Assembly: GCF_000478195.2 (NCBI RefSeq)
Contig: NZ_AUZM01000007.1
Coordinates: forward strand, 62,001 to 126,000
Source of the DNA: Lyngbya aestuarii BL J
GTDB taxonomy: Bacteria; Cyanobacteriota; Cyanobacteriia; Cyanobacteriales; Microcoleaceae
DNA length: 64,000 nucleotides
Direction of reading: 5' to 3'
Below are positions 36,340-46,900 of this stretch, piece by piece. A model generated the notes under the pieces. The model saw only the letters and a program-made list of their open reading frames with translations, made no database searches and was not told the origin of the DNA. The position numbers and the translations under genes are program-made. Numbering within the stretch: position 1 is the first letter of the stretch; the number at the start of each line of letters is the position of its first letter.

Positions 36340-37041
36340 TTAAAACTGACAAATATACTTAGGCCTAATTGGACAAGTTTCATCCTGAATCGGATTGTTG
36401 CGAACAAACAAATAAGTTAATCGTTCTAAGGGCTGAAGTGAACTAATATCGGCAACTTGATTATGGTTGAGGTTGAGTTCATTCAGCTTATTCAAGGATT
36501 GTAAAGGGGTGATATCTTTAACTTGATTGTAACTCAGGTTTAATAATTTTAAATTGTCTAGAGACTGTAAAGGGGTAACATCTTTAACTTGGTTATAACT
36601 TAAGTTGAGTTCGGTTAAATTGGTTAAAGATTTCAGAGGCGTTAAATCGGTGATGTTATTATTGATTAACTTCAGTCGGGTAATTGTTTTTAAAGATTGT
36701 ATTGGACTCAGATCAGAGATTTGACTGGTACTCAAATCTAGTTGAGAAAGGCTCATGAGATTTTCTGAAGCGCGAGCGCAGTTAAAGGTTCCGGCTCGTT
36801 GTAAAATAACACTCATTGTTCGTCTGGCTGCGGTTGGAAGTTGCTCTCGATTCAGACACCAGTCCATAAAGCTGTCTTCTTCTGCAACGGATTCGGAAGG
36901 AGTGGTTTCGTCTGGGGTTAATTCGGATTCTGTTGAGGATTGTGTTTTTGGGGATTTAGACTCAGCGATTTCTGTATATGGGTAAACAAATACTGTGATC
37001 GCCAATAAGAGATTGATTAGGAATGATAACTGACGTTTCAC
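36340..37041 (-). CDS. Exported leucine-rich-repeat protein (internalin-type repeats)
   Basis: The 233-residue protein starts at a GTG (37041) with a signal peptide (LSFLINLLLAITVFVYPYTE). A Ser/Glu/Thr-rich segment follows, then a short Cys-containing helical part (CLNREQLPTAARRTM to FNCARASENL), then five to six 22-residue LRR units of the LTNLTELNLSYNQVKDVTPL kind (about 100-215), and a Cys-capped end (ETCPIRPKYICQF). It is expected to be periplasmic or surface exposed and to bind a protein ligand. The 'PTAARRTM...C' module recurs before LRRs in cyanobacterial proteins, but its role is unknown. Confidence 0.85.
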   Translation of the reverse strand: MKRQLSFLINLLLAITVFVYPYTEIAESKSPKTQSSTESELTPDETTPSESVAEEDSFMDWCLNREQLPTAARRTMSVILQRAGTFNCARASENLMSLSQLDLSTSQISDLSPIQSLKTITRLKLINNNITDLTPLKSLTNLTELNLSYNQVKDVTPLQSLDNLKLLNLSYNQVKDITPLQSLNKLNELNLNHNQVADISSLQPLERLTYLFVRNNPIQDETCPIRPKYICQF

Positions 37042-37218
37042 GAATAATTCTCTTTCTAGTTATTAGTCGTTTGTATCATTTATAGTATAGCATTTCTATT
37101 TCCAAGTTCGGTTAATTTATGAGGGTGATATTTCCTAAGTTTTGTAGAGACGAGTACCTCGATGGTATCATAATCAAGTTCAGCCTATTCTTGTTAATTG
37201 CTGCGCGGATCAATTGTA

Positions 37219-37671
37219 ATGATCAGAACTTTAATTGCCCTTTTTGCCTCCTTATCGAATTCTCTCTTTACTGCTTTTAGTCAACCGATGATCCGTAATC
37301 CGCTCGCGATTGGATTGGGTGCGATCGCTGGGGCTTTAACTCGTTATTATTTAACCCTTTGGTTAGCCAGTCGGTTCGGTACAAGTTTTCCCTATGGCAC
37401 GTTTTTTATTAATCTCACCGGATGTTTTGGAATGGGTTTTTTTGTTTCCTTTTCTGAACGGATTGCCGCGATTTCACCGGAGTTGGTTTTATTACTTGCT
37501 GTGGGATTTTTAGGATCTTATACAACTTTTTCAACCTATGAGTTAGACACCCATCGTTTGCTGCGAGATAGTGGTTTAGGAACTGCTACCTTTTATTGGA
37601 TGGGAAGTGCAATTCTGGGTGTTGTTGGGATTCAACTCGGGATGAGTGTTGCTCGTTTTTTGCTGCGATAA
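37219..37671 (+). CDS. crcB: CrcB/Fluc fluoride channel
   Basis: The frame is open from a TTG at 37198. ATG codons at 37219 and at 37288 ([21 protein letters not shown]) are both possible, and the second matches the usual family N-terminus, so the first 23 residues may be an extension or untranslated. The core shows the Fluc signatures [15 protein letters not shown] and [16 protein letters not shown], which form the fluoride path and central sodium site, and four membrane helices in about 125 residues. Active as an antiparallel dimer, it exports fluoride. I looked for a fluoride riboswitch upstream and did not see its conserved loops. Confidence 0.93.
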   Translation: MIRTLIALFASLSNSLFTAFSQPMIRNPLAIGLGAIAGALTRYYLTLWLASRFGTSFPYGTFFINLTGCFGMGFFVSFSERIAAISPELVLLLAVGFLGSYTTFSTYELDTHRLLRDSGLGTATFYWMGSAILGVVGIQLGMSVARFLLR

Positions 37672-37939
37672 ATACGATAAAAATTAGTTTTTTGATTATA
37701 TTGATCATGATTTTATCAAGAAAAAATCACAATCTAGAATAATAGCTTTTCTCAATTTATATCTCAAAAAAGTGATCAGATGTAGTGAGAGTTAAGCGAG
37801 TTCTAGTGAAATTATTCGGTTTATACCCGAAACCACCTGTATGAGATTGCAGTTTTTGTGAAATAGTAGATGAAGTCAGGGTTAATTAGTTGGAATTTTT
37901 CCTAGACTTCTGATATTCAAGTCAAAAGGAGCAACTCTC

Positions 37940-39415
37940 ATGTCTGTTAACGGCGTAATCATGCAATATTTTCACTGGTACATCCCTGGTGATGGTACGT
38001 TGTGGGAACAAGTCAAAAATAAAGCCCAAGAATTAGCCGATGCTGGAATTACTGCCCTATGGCTTCCCCCCGCTTACAAAGGAATTGGCGGAGGTAATGA
38101 TGTGGGATATGGCGTTTATGATATGTATGATTTGGGTGAATTCGATCAAAAAGGTTCAGTTCGTACAAAATACGGCACTTATCAGCAATATATAGATGCT
38201 ATTCAAGCCCTCAAAAATGCCGGAATAGAAATCTATGCTGATGTTGTTCTTAACCACAGAATGGCGGCTGATTTTTCGGAAACCGTTAAAGCAACTCCCT
38301 TCCGTAAAAGTGACCGTCTTCATCCCATTGGAGAACAACGAGAAATTCAAGTTTACACTCATTTTACCTTTCCCGCTCGTCAGGGCAAATATTCCAAATT
38401 TGAGTGGCGTTGGTGGCATTTTGATGCGGTAGATTACAATAAAAATGACCCCAAAAACTACGATACCATTTATCTGTTTGAAGGGAAACAATTTGATGAT
38501 TATGTTGCCCTAGAAAATGGCAATTTTGCTTATTTAATGGGGTGCGACCTCGACTTTCAAAATCCCGAAGTCCAAAAAGAAGCCATCGACTGGGGAAAAT
38601 GGTATCTGGATAAAACGGGCTCCGATGGGTTTCGCCTCGATGCGATTAAACATATTTCTGCTTGGTTTTTTCCGATTTGGATTGATGAATTAGAACGTCA
38701 TGTTGGCAAAGATTTGTTTGTGGTTGGGGAATATTGGCAAAACAGTATCGGTACATTGCATTGGTATGTGAATGCAGTAGAAGGCAAAATGTCGGTGTTT
38801 GATGTTCCCTTGCATTACAACTTTTATTATGCCAGTAAATCAGGCGGACATTATGATATGCGAAATATCCTTAATGGAACGATGATGAAGGAACGCCCGA
38901 CTCATGCGGTGACTTTTGTTGAAAACCATGATTCCCAGCCCTTACAAGCTTTAGAAGCCCCCGTTGATCCCTGGTTTAAACCTCTAGCTTATGCTATAAT
39001 TCTGCTGCGGCGAGAAGGATATCCTTGTATTTTTTATGCGGATTATTACGGCGCAGAATACGAAGATTATGGTCGTGATGGGAATCGTTATCCGATTTAT
39101 TTACCCGAGCATCGTTGGATTATTGACAAGCTTCTGTATGCTCGTAAACACTACGCTTATGGAGAACAATATGATTATATTGATCACTATAATACCATTG
39201 GTTGGACTCGTTTAGGAGATCGTGAACATCCGAAAGCAATGGCTGTGATTCTCAGTGATAGTGTTCCGGGTTGGAAATGGATGGAAGTGGGTAAACCCAA
39301 TACTAAGTTTATTGATCTTACCGAACATATTAAAGACCCTATTTATAGTAATGAATGGGGTTGGGCTGAGTTTCGTTGTCAGGGCGGTTCTGTTTCAGTT
39401 TGGATAGAAGAATAG
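37940..39415 (+). CDS. Cytoplasmic alpha-amylase (GH13_5-like)
   Basis: The 491-residue enzyme has no signal peptide, so it is intracellular. The GH13 conserved regions are complete: DVVLNHR (region I), GFRLDAIKH with the nucleophile Asp234 (II), GEYW with the acid/base Glu264 (III) and FVENHDSQ with Asp331 (IV). The N-terminus, GVIMQYFHWYIPGDG, is characteristic of the liquefying/cytoplasmic AmyA group. It should cleave alpha-1,4 bonds in glycogen or maltodextrins. AAAAGGAGCAACTCTC ahead of the ATG is a strong ribosome site, and a clear terminator follows. Confidence 0.95.
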   Translation: MSVNGVIMQYFHWYIPGDGTLWEQVKNKAQELADAGITALWLPPAYKGIGGGNDVGYGVYDMYDLGEFDQKGSVRTKYGTYQQYIDAIQALKNAGIEIYADVVLNHRMAADFSETVKATPFRKSDRLHPIGEQREIQVYTHFTFPARQGKYSKFEWRWWHFDAVDYNKNDPKNYDTIYLFEGKQFDDYVALENGNFAYLMGCDLDFQNPEVQKEAIDWGKWYLDKTGSDGFRLDAIKHISAWFFPIWIDELERHVGKDLFVVGEYWQNSIGTLHWYVNAVEGKMSVFDVPLHYNFYYASKSGGHYDMRNILNGTMMKERPTHAVTFVENHDSQPLQALEAPVDPWFKPLAYAIILLRREGYPCIFYADYYGAEYEDYGRDGNRYPIYLPEHRWIIDKLLYARKHYAYGEQYDYIDHYNTIGWTRLGDREHPKAMAVILSDSVPGWKWMEVGKPNTKFIDLTEHIKDPIYSNEWGWAEFRCQGGSVSVWIEE

Positions 39416-39519
39416 TTAGAGATTAAAGTAAAAATGTGGTCATTTCTTTGTAGAATTCTCAAAGGATTGATCGCATTTCCTGGTTTATTTTCTACTAATA
39501 GGTTTGAATAAAAGGCGTC

Positions 39520-39551
39520 AGGAGAGGTATAAATTAGCCTCTCCTATTTTT
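39520..39551 (+). terminator. Rho-independent terminator after the alpha-amylase gene
   Basis: AGGAGAGG (39520-39527), a 10-base loop and CCTCTCCT (39538-39545) make a perfect 8-bp stem followed by ATTTTTA. It lies between convergent genes. Confidence 0.85.
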
Positions 39552-39581
39552 AATGTTTATGAATTCAATGAACGGGTTTAA

Positions 39582-41459
39582 TTAAGTTTGTTGTCGGTAA
39601 TTTTCAATTAAATTCGGGATATGATCGAATCCATCAACCCCAATTTGAGCAATCAATTGAGAACGATATTTTGAGAGAATTTTCTGAAAGTTTTCAGTCC
39701 CAAGTTTTCCTTGTAAAATCATCACCAACGCCGCCCCTTGTCGCCATTGAATATCCCCTCGCTGTTCGAGCAAATACATTCCCAAACAAGCATGATAAAC
39801 CGCTAAATCTTCTCGATGGAGTTGATAATAGGCTTCACCCAAATAAGTATAACCGAGCGCTTGTAAGTCTCGCTCTCCGGCTTGCTGGACAACCGATAAT
39901 CCTTGTTCTAAAGGAGGTACGGCTTGAGTCGGTTGTTCGAGGATAACATAGGCAATTCCTAAACCGATAGAACTCAAAGCTTGATTGAGCAAATCATTAA
40001 ACTTCTCAGAGAGTTTTAAACCTTGTTCGAGATAACGAATTGATGATTCGAGCTGCTCAAATGTAACCGCTCGTTCTTGTCGAGCCATGAGAACTTCACA
40101 AAAACCCAAACTCACTAAACAATGTGCTTCCCCTTTGCGATCGCCAATTTGTCGAGCTAAAATTAACGCCCGTTGAGCCAAAGTAATCGCTTGAGAATAG
40201 TCTTTTTGTCGCCAATTTAACCGACTCAAATGATTCAAATTTGCCACTTCACAGGGACGATCTTCAGTCTGACGAGCCAGTTCTAAACCCTCTTGATGAA
40301 AGGTTAATGCTTGTTGGTAATTGCCCATCCAGTGTTGAGAATAACCTAAAACAGTGAGAATACGAGCTTTCTCCTGAACATTTTCGACAAAACTCAACGG
40401 TTGATCGAGGTAATTAATTGTTTCTCGGAAACCATCACCAGAAAAAGAAGCAAATACACCGCCATAAAGCGGAAAATTATCTCGTTGAGCAAAAGTGCGT
40501 AAAATTTGCAAGCTAATTTGAAAACAAGCCTGAGAAAGACGTTCAGTGTTGGGTTGAAATGACACCGCTTTAAACCCCTGGCTGAGTTCACACCAAACCA
40601 TTGCAAAAACCATAAAAGTCACACCCGACAAATTCTGTCCCGCTTTGGCGCTGTAGGCTTGTTTATCGAACCAGGCGACTAAACCCGTTTGTAAGTCCCG
40701 CATCAGCAGCATTAACCCCACCCAAGCTTTCCAGTCTATGGTATTCTGGGCTTGAGCCACGAAAGCCGCAGATTGATTTTGGGCTTGTTTGGTAAATAAC
40801 TCTTTGGCTAGGGGGCTGCTGACTTGTTTCGCCCAAGTTTTCCAAGGGCCAGAACTTTCAGAAACGTCTCCAAAACCGAGATTGCTGTTGGGAAGTTCAT
40901 ACACCCAACTCATTAAATGAGGTTCTAACTCGGTGACAGATGTTAAGCCTTCGAGAAGCCCAGAGGCGTACTGACGTAGTTCAAAGGCTTCAGACTGATC
41001 AGTTAACCCCTCGGCTTCTTGCTGAAGGGCGCTCGCTAGTTGTCGAATTTGCGGATGTTTGAAAACATAGGATTGATTGGGATCAAGAATTTGTAGGAGA
41101 ACCGAAAGCCGTTGACTCGCTTCTACCTCCAAAATTTGTCGAACGGCGCCGCTACATTTATTTTGGGCTTGATGTTTTTTTTGCCATTGTTCCCAGGCTT
41201 GCTGCACCATTTTAACCGCCCGGAGTAGTCGAGTGGCTTTGGCTTGTTTGAGTTCATCAGATTCGCTTTCAACCTGAGACTCTAGAACTGTGATTTTTTC
41301 CATCAAACATCGCTCAAAAATCTCTCCGGTTCCGGGTTTGAGTTCATCGGTGAGGCGTTTATAGATTAACTCTTTAGAAGCAATTTTTCCTTTAAGAATA
41401 CTGGTGAGGATGTCTTCGATGAAGGTGATATAGCGATCGCGATCAGTCGGGGAATTCAT
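39582..41459 (-). CDS. Large TPR-repeat protein, unknown function
   Basis: The 625-residue soluble protein has no signal or membrane segment. The first half is helical without a recognised domain. From about residue 355 to 560, at least five TPR units are visible (KARILTVLGYSQHWMGNYQQ, EVANLNHLSRLNWRQKDYSQ, EAHCLVSLGFCEVLMARQER, ALSSIGLGIAYVILEQPTQ, ALGYTYLGEAYYQLHREDL). The C-terminus (FQKILSKYRSQLIAQIGVDG) resembles the tail of cyanobacterial TPR proteins that sit near CHAT or signalling proteins. It is probably a scaffold. Confidence 0.82.
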   Translation of the reverse strand: MNSPTDRDRYITFIEDILTSILKGKIASKELIYKRLTDELKPGTGEIFERCLMEKITVLESQVESESDELKQAKATRLLRAVKMVQQAWEQWQKKHQAQNKCSGAVRQILEVEASQRLSVLLQILDPNQSYVFKHPQIRQLASALQQEAEGLTDQSEAFELRQYASGLLEGLTSVTELEPHLMSWVYELPNSNLGFGDVSESSGPWKTWAKQVSSPLAKELFTKQAQNQSAAFVAQAQNTIDWKAWVGLMLLMRDLQTGLVAWFDKQAYSAKAGQNLSGVTFMVFAMVWCELSQGFKAVSFQPNTERLSQACFQISLQILRTFAQRDNFPLYGGVFASFSGDGFRETINYLDQPLSFVENVQEKARILTVLGYSQHWMGNYQQALTFHQEGLELARQTEDRPCEVANLNHLSRLNWRQKDYSQAITLAQRALILARQIGDRKGEAHCLVSLGFCEVLMARQERAVTFEQLESSIRYLEQGLKLSEKFNDLLNQALSSIGLGIAYVILEQPTQAVPPLEQGLSVVQQAGERDLQALGYTYLGEAYYQLHREDLAVYHACLGMYLLEQRGDIQWRQGAALVMILQGKLGTENFQKILSKYRSQLIAQIGVDGFDHIPNLIENYRQQT

Positions 41460-41765
41460 GATTAGGTTTACCTCGTTTTTAGCGATTAATACTTAGGGGA
41501 GTTTGTTGTAATGAATTGAGTTTAATGGGTTCAATTTTTAGGATTTGGGCAGGAATAAAGGGATGAGTAGAAGGCGTTTTGAGAATTGAAGTTTGCTTTG
41601 ATCTATTTCAGCATTCAGTTATAAGCCTTCTGTAATTTTACGGGAATTCGTCATATTTGTATACAGATTTTAGGCAGAAAGTTCAGTAATCCTACGATTG
41701 GCTAATTGCCTTTGATAATTCTAAGCTAGAAGTAGAAGCAATTTCGCGATCACAAAGGATAAATT
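41460..41765. other. Divergent intergenic region, nothing recognised
   Basis: About 306 bases separate two divergent genes and must carry both promoters. AAAGGA at 41755-41760 is the ribosome site of the exported-protein gene. No repeat or structured element stands out. Confidence 0.4.
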
Positions 41766-42326
41766 ATGCTGCAAATCGCTCAATTGACGAAAACCCTGTT
41801 TCAGTATAAAGCATTAACTTTTTTTGCTAGCTTGAGTCTTTGTGTGACTCCCTCATTATTTTTGTCACCGTCAGCCCAAGCCGAGATTAAATTTCCCGTC
41901 CAAGAAATGATCACTAAAATGAAAGGAAGAACATCAGTACCGATTTTACTTCCTTCTAATTTTCCTTCAGGTCGGGGAAGTGTATTTTTTGAGGAGAAAG
42001 TTAATCCTCAAGGCTATTTGATCAATTTTACCGCAACACCGAACTGTCGTGCTACTGCTTGTCGTCAGGGGGGAATGAGTGCAGAATCTTCTGGAATGCT
42101 GACACCACCCCCTCCGAAGTCAGATTCAAGAAGTCAATATCAAACTATATTACTCGCCAATGGGATCGAAGGACAATATTATCAGGGTTGTAGACTGTAC
42201 TGTACTGCTTTAGTAGAATGGACATATCAAGGGGTTCTCTATCGGGTGACGCTGAAAAACGGCTCATTAGAAGACTTACAAGCGATAGCGAATAGTGCAA
42301 TTGAAGGGGGTTCTCGTTCGTTTTAG
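41766..42326 (+). CDS. Exported protein, unknown
   Basis: The 186-residue protein has an N-terminal signal (hydrophobic FFASLSLCVTPSLFLSPSAQAE, likely cleavage after AQA at about 39). The mature part contains four cysteines (NCRATAC, GCRLYC) that could form disulfides, a Pro-rich loop (MLTPPPPKSDS) and a C-terminal WTYQGVLYRVTLKNG strand region. No family is recognised. Similar small secreted proteins of cyanobacteria lack assigned functions. Confidence 0.7.
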   Translation: MLQIAQLTKTLFQYKALTFFASLSLCVTPSLFLSPSAQAEIKFPVQEMITKMKGRTSVPILLPSNFPSGRGSVFFEEKVNPQGYLINFTATPNCRATACRQGGMSAESSGMLTPPPPKSDSRSQYQTILLANGIEGQYYQGCRLYCTALVEWTYQGVLYRVTLKNGSLEDLQAIANSAIEGGSRSF

Positions 42327-42490
42327 CGATTTCCGGGAGAAGGATAGATTTGGACTGAAAAAATTTTCTCCGTAATTTCACTTAAATAATTCTTGTTTTG
42401 ACAAAAAATAACTTTAAAAGTTCAGTGGAACTACGGTTGACTTTATAATCTGGGATTGTTTATCTTAAAGATAGAGTTTTTCTTATTGCC

Positions 42491-42721
42491 ATGTCAGTTA
42501 CCACCTCTGAAATTCCAACTCTTATTCGCACTCTGAGACACCGTTTAGGCTTATCACAAGAAAAGTTTGGACAAAAATTGGGTGTTGTCTTTCAAACCGT
42601 TAACAACTGGGAAAATGGACGCACGAAACCGACTCGTATGGCTTTAATGCTAATTCAGCGTCACTTAGAACAGATGGGTGATGAGGGGAAAGATTTGTTA
42701 GAAAAGTATTTTAAACAATAA
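42491..42721 (+). CDS. XRE-family HTH regulator (short)
   Basis: The 76-residue protein is almost only a HTH_3 domain: LIRTLRHRLGLSQEKFGQKL, then the recognition helix region VVFQTVNNWENGRTKP (about 35-50) and a C-terminal helix. The 'TVNNWENGRTKPTRMAL' pattern is the common DNA-binding core of Cro/CI-type regulators. It lies about 160 bases upstream of the convergent DUF928 gene that begins the CHAT-CHASE2/RTX locus, so it may or may not belong to that locus. Confidence 0.9.
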   Translation: MSVTTSEIPTLIRTLRHRLGLSQEKFGQKLGVVFQTVNNWENGRTKPTRMALMLIQRHLEQMGDEGKDLLEKYFKQ

Positions 42722-42828
42722 CTTTTATTCATCAAAGCAACAGTATAACGGTCAAACCTTATCTCGCTGCTTTTGATGATTATCCCTCTTTCACTCCTTC
42801 TATAAATAAATAAGTAAAGTTGCACAAA

Positions 42829-42867
42829 GGAGAATGATTAATTTACCTTGAACTTGATCAATTCTCC
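42829..42867. terminator. Hairpin between convergent genes
   Basis: GGAGAAT (42829-42835) pairs with ATTCTCC (42861-42867), and the inner GAT/ATC adds three pairs after one bulged base. There is no T-run. It sits between the HTH gene and DUF928 and may stop both transcripts. Confidence 0.45.
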
Positions 42868-42878
42868 TCAATGTGTGG

Positions 42879-43682
42879 TTATAAATTCAGGGTAATATCT
42901 CCAACCAGAGACTCCTGATAAATCGGTTTGAGTTGCTCATGATTTGAGGCTTTCAAAAGTTCTACCCATAGGGTTTTGAGTTGAGAATTCTGCGGATAAC
43001 TCTGTTGTAGAGTTGCTAACTGACCAATAGCATCATACCATAAACCCTGTTTAGCATAGATTGCCACTTTTTCTAGAGGTGTTGCGATACTCAACTCCGC
43101 CTCCAACCCCTCACTAGAAACCCGTTTAACTTTTCCTCTCACCATCATTGGTTCTTGATAGGTAATATTGTTATTGACACAATTTAGCTCAAAAAACCAG
43201 CGATAATTTTTACCCACTTCTAACGGTTTTTCATGTTGAGGAGTGGGAATACTAACAATTCCAGGGTGTTGAGGAAGCTGAAAGACAACATTCCAAACTT
43301 CCTGTTTAGTTTGTTGATCATAGAGTGAAAAAACACCATAGGAAACCTCAGTCGAAGTATAAGGTACATACACAAAAAAAGTGGGATGACTACTCGCCGT
43401 TAAAGATAAAGAACTCGATTGACCCGTGATAACAGTTAATGGAATTTGTGTCGTTAGATATTGATTTCCACCGCGAGTCCCTGTTCCTTCGGCTTCGGGT
43501 TTTCCATTATCTGCGACATCGGATGTAGCACGAGGGTGCTGAAAGTGAATTTGAATATCATAAGTCGAGTTATAAGTGCTAGCAACAGACTGTATCGGTT
43601 GAGCATAAACGGGTATTGACTTGATTAGAACAAGACTAACAAAGCCCAACATTCCTGATGAGAATAATTTCGTGATATTCAT
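42879..43682 (-). CDS. Exported DUF928 protein
   Basis: The 267-residue protein carries a signal peptide (LFSSGMLGFVSLVLIKSIPVYAQ, cleavage near 28) and a DUF928 domain (about 70-260): TTQIPLTVITGQSSSLSLTA, the HPTFFVYVPYTSTEVSYGVF strand, VGKNYRWFFELNC and a C-terminal helical half (YAKQGLWYDAIGQLATLQQS). DUF928 proteins are cyanobacterial exported proteins of unknown function that in my knowledge often occur near CHASE2/CHAT and secretion genes. Here it lies 280 bases downstream of the RTX/PPC protein on the same strand and probably belongs to that locus. Confidence 0.88.
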   Translation of the reverse strand: MNITKLFSSGMLGFVSLVLIKSIPVYAQPIQSVASTYNSTYDIQIHFQHPRATSDVADNGKPEAEGTGTRGGNQYLTTQIPLTVITGQSSSLSLTASSHPTFFVYVPYTSTEVSYGVFSLYDQQTKQEVWNVVFQLPQHPGIVSIPTPQHEKPLEVGKNYRWFFELNCVNNNITYQEPMMVRGKVKRVSSEGLEAELSIATPLEKVAIYAKQGLWYDAIGQLATLQQSYPQNSQLKTLWVELLKASNHEQLKPIYQESLVGDITLNL

Positions 43683-43767
43683 ATTAAAAGAGAGTAGATG
43701 GATGACTGTTGGGAAAAAGCCTAATTGCGCTTATCCAACTCTACATATCTCTAGAGGAGATCTACTT

Positions 43768-43851
43768 ATGCAAGTTCACCCAAATTTCACAACCAATTTC
43801 CCACCCAGAAGTAGGGATAAGCAGAGTTATGCTGCATTTCCAACAGGATAG
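43768..43851 (+). CDS. Possible 27-residue small protein
   Basis: An ATG at 43768 has AGAGGAG eight bases upstream, an unusually good ribosome site, and opens a 27-residue frame (MQVHPNFTTNFPPRSRDKQS and on to AAFPTG). It lies between DUF928 and the RTX gene on the opposite strand. There is no family match, so this is supported only by the ribosome site. Confidence 0.25.
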   Translation: MQVHPNFTTNFPPRSRDKQSYAAFPTG

Positions 43852-43960
43852 GAGATCAAAAATAAAATATTATCAAATCACAAAATGAGGGCAACCCTCA
43901 AAAAGATTACCCCCGAAACGGACTCACAATTTAATACAACTGAACTTACTAAAACACCGC

Positions 43961-46900
43961 TTAAGACTGTAAGTAAACCGTCACATCATCATCGTCAAAA
44001 TTAGGGGTCGCAAAATCAAGATCACCGACTCCATCCAAATCATCTACCACCAATCCAACCGGTACATTACCGACAAGAAAGCTTTCTGGGAAACTGAAGA
44101 AACCATTACCGTTATTTCTGAGAACGGAGACGGTATTTCCTGCCCGTTCTGCCGTACCTACGATGAAGAACGAGTTCAGCATCATCAAGTCTAAATCTCC
44201 GTCTCCATCAATATCAGTAGGAGTCAAGTTACTGGGATTATTTTCACTGAAGAAGAACTCGCTGGGCGAAAAGTTACCGTTGCCATCATTTCGCAATACA
44301 GAAACAGTACCCTGGATATCAAAATTACCGAAGTTGGCAGCAGCTAAATCAAGGTCGCCATCATTATCGAGATCGGCTGCAACTGGACTGAGTGGACGAT
44401 CTCCAACTATATATTTCTCAGGTGTTGTAAAGAAAGCATCACCCGTATTAAAGAGGACAGAAATGGTATTTTCGGCTTGGTTAGATGTGATGATGTCGAG
44501 ATTGCCATCCTCATCTAAATCGGCAATTTCAACTCCACTAACACCTTCGCCAACCGTTAGAGTTTCTCGTTCAGTAAAGCCACCATTGCCGTCATTATAG
44601 TGAATCGAGATGCTGTTGCCCGAGCTATTTGCAGTGAATAAATTCAGTGCTTCTGAATTTGTAGTCACCAGGTCAAGATCCCCGTCGTTATCGAGATCTC
44701 CTACATTTGCCATAAAAGGACGGTCGCCCGCTTCATAAGTTTCCGGGAAACCGAAGTTGCCATCACCATCGTTGAAAAATACGGATAAATCATCATCTTC
44801 AGCATGAGCCGTTGCCAGATCGATATCTCCGTCTCCATCAAAGTCTTCGGCAATAAATGTAGGCCCTACACCCGTGGTGATGCTTCTCGGCGCCGCAAAT
44901 GTTCCGTCTCCATTGTTGGTGAGGATAGAAACACGGTTTCCATCATAAGACCCATCTCGAGGAATCACTATGCCGGGATTGCCAACAATCAGATCGTTAT
45001 CTCCATCGTCATCAAGGTCTGCCGAAGTTATACCACTGGGGCGATCGCCAACGAAGTAGTCATCCCGTTGGGGGAAGTTGGGAGTGATAAAGAAAGGTAA
45101 GACAATATTTGTGGTGATCACCTGTAAACCAAATCCGAAGAAAATGCCTTCAAACTGCACAAAATCATATTCACTTCCTAAGCCGAAGGAACCAGAAGCC
45201 TGATTAATGTTGGAGTAGTAACTGCTGTAACTAACTGCACTATTGATGTTGATATCTACATCGTAATAGTTGTTGATAAAGACTTGATCAACGCTTGCAG
45301 TCGTGGGTGCAGAAGTTTCACTGGCAATATAGTAGGCTCCAGCGGATGAGGAGAAATTATAGCTTTCTTCAACTTCAAAAGAACCCTGCTCGGCGTACAC
45401 ATAACCCGTGTAATAATCGCTTTGGGTGCTGATTCCGTTGGAGTAGTAAACAAAGTCATATCGTACCAGTGGTTCTGGTTCTGGGGGGGCAGGCGGTAAA
45501 AATACATTCAGGTTATAGGTTGTGGTTTGAGTGCTAATCGTTTCCACCTGAATATAGTAGGTTCCGGCTGATAATGGAACGTTAATTGATTCGTTTGTTG
45601 TTCCAATATTTTGGGAAGTTGCAACAACTGTTTGATCGATATCTAATACCGAGATGTTGACATCCTGACTGATATTTTCTAGGAAAACGTTCAAGTTCTG
45701 ATTGTTTTCTATATTAATCTCGTAGTAGTCAACCGAATCAACAGCCCCGACTTGTTCGGTGTAGATAGTAGTTACAGAAGAATCTATTGAAATATCGTAG
45801 GCTTCTATGACTGTATTACCCGGATCTTCTGGGACTGCAATGACTTCTGGCGCTTCATCTTCTGAAGGAGCGGGAGGGAACAATACATTCAGGTCATAGG
45901 TTGTGGTTTGATTATTAACAGATTCTACCTGAATATAGTAGGTTCCGGCTGATAAGGGAACGTTAATTGACTCGTTTGTTGTTCCCGTATTTTGGGAAGT
46001 TGCAACAACTGTTTGGTCGATATCTAATACCGAGATGTTGACATCCTGACTAATATTTTCTAGGAAAACGTTGAAGTTTTGATTGTTTTCTACATTAAAC
46101 GTGTAATAGTCAACCGGATCGTCTGCACTGACTTCTTCGCTGTAGATCGTGGTTTCAGAGTCAATTGAGATGTCGTAGGCTTCTGTTGCGGTATTACCGG
46201 GATCTTCTGGGACTTCAATGACCTCTGCTGTGTCATCTTCCGGGGAACGAGGCGGAAACAGTATGTTCAGGTCGTAGATGGTGGTTTGATTATCAAAAGA
46301 TTGTACTTGAACGTAATAGGTTCCAGCCGATAAAGGAACAGTAATTGATTCGGCGGTAATTCCAAGATTTTCAGAAGTCGCAATAATCTCTTGATTGATA
46401 TCTAATAGATAAACATCAACATCCTGAGTCAAACTTTCTAGAGAAAGGTTTATGTTTTGATTATTGACGACATTAAAAGTGTAGTAGTCAACGGGATCAT
46501 CTTCACTGACTTCATCACTATAAATGAAGGTTTGAGAGTTAACTGAAATTTCGTAGGCGTCTTCGATAGTATTACCCGGATCTTCTTCGAGATCAACTGT
46601 TTCAGTCTCAAATGGGTCAGAAAGTTCTTCATTGACGATTGTATTTGTTGGTGTATCTTCAACATTCTCAGGAATAGAAATTTCCTCATCGTTAGGAGTC
46701 TCACCACCGGAATCAGAAGAATCATCACCTGAAGCATCTTCACCGGAATCAGAAGAATCATCACCTGAAGCATCCTCACCGGAATCAGAAGAATCATCAC
46801 CTGAAGCATCCTCACCAGAATCAGAAGAATCATCCCCTGACTGACCATCATCTACCGGAGTCGAGTCGAGGGTAAAGTTAACTTCTGCTAATTCTAGCGA

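Noticed and set aside
37080-37218. Fluoride riboswitch before crcB
   Set aside because: The conserved loops and pseudoknot sequences of that riboswitch are not visible.
39434-39511. 25-codon hydrophobic plus-strand frame before the amylase terminator
   Set aside because: No ribosome site and no known small-protein match; plausible by chance in AT-rich DNA.
46632-46844. Plus-strand Ser/Glu-rich frame
   Set aside because: Antisense reading of the 36-base repeat in the RTX gene linker.
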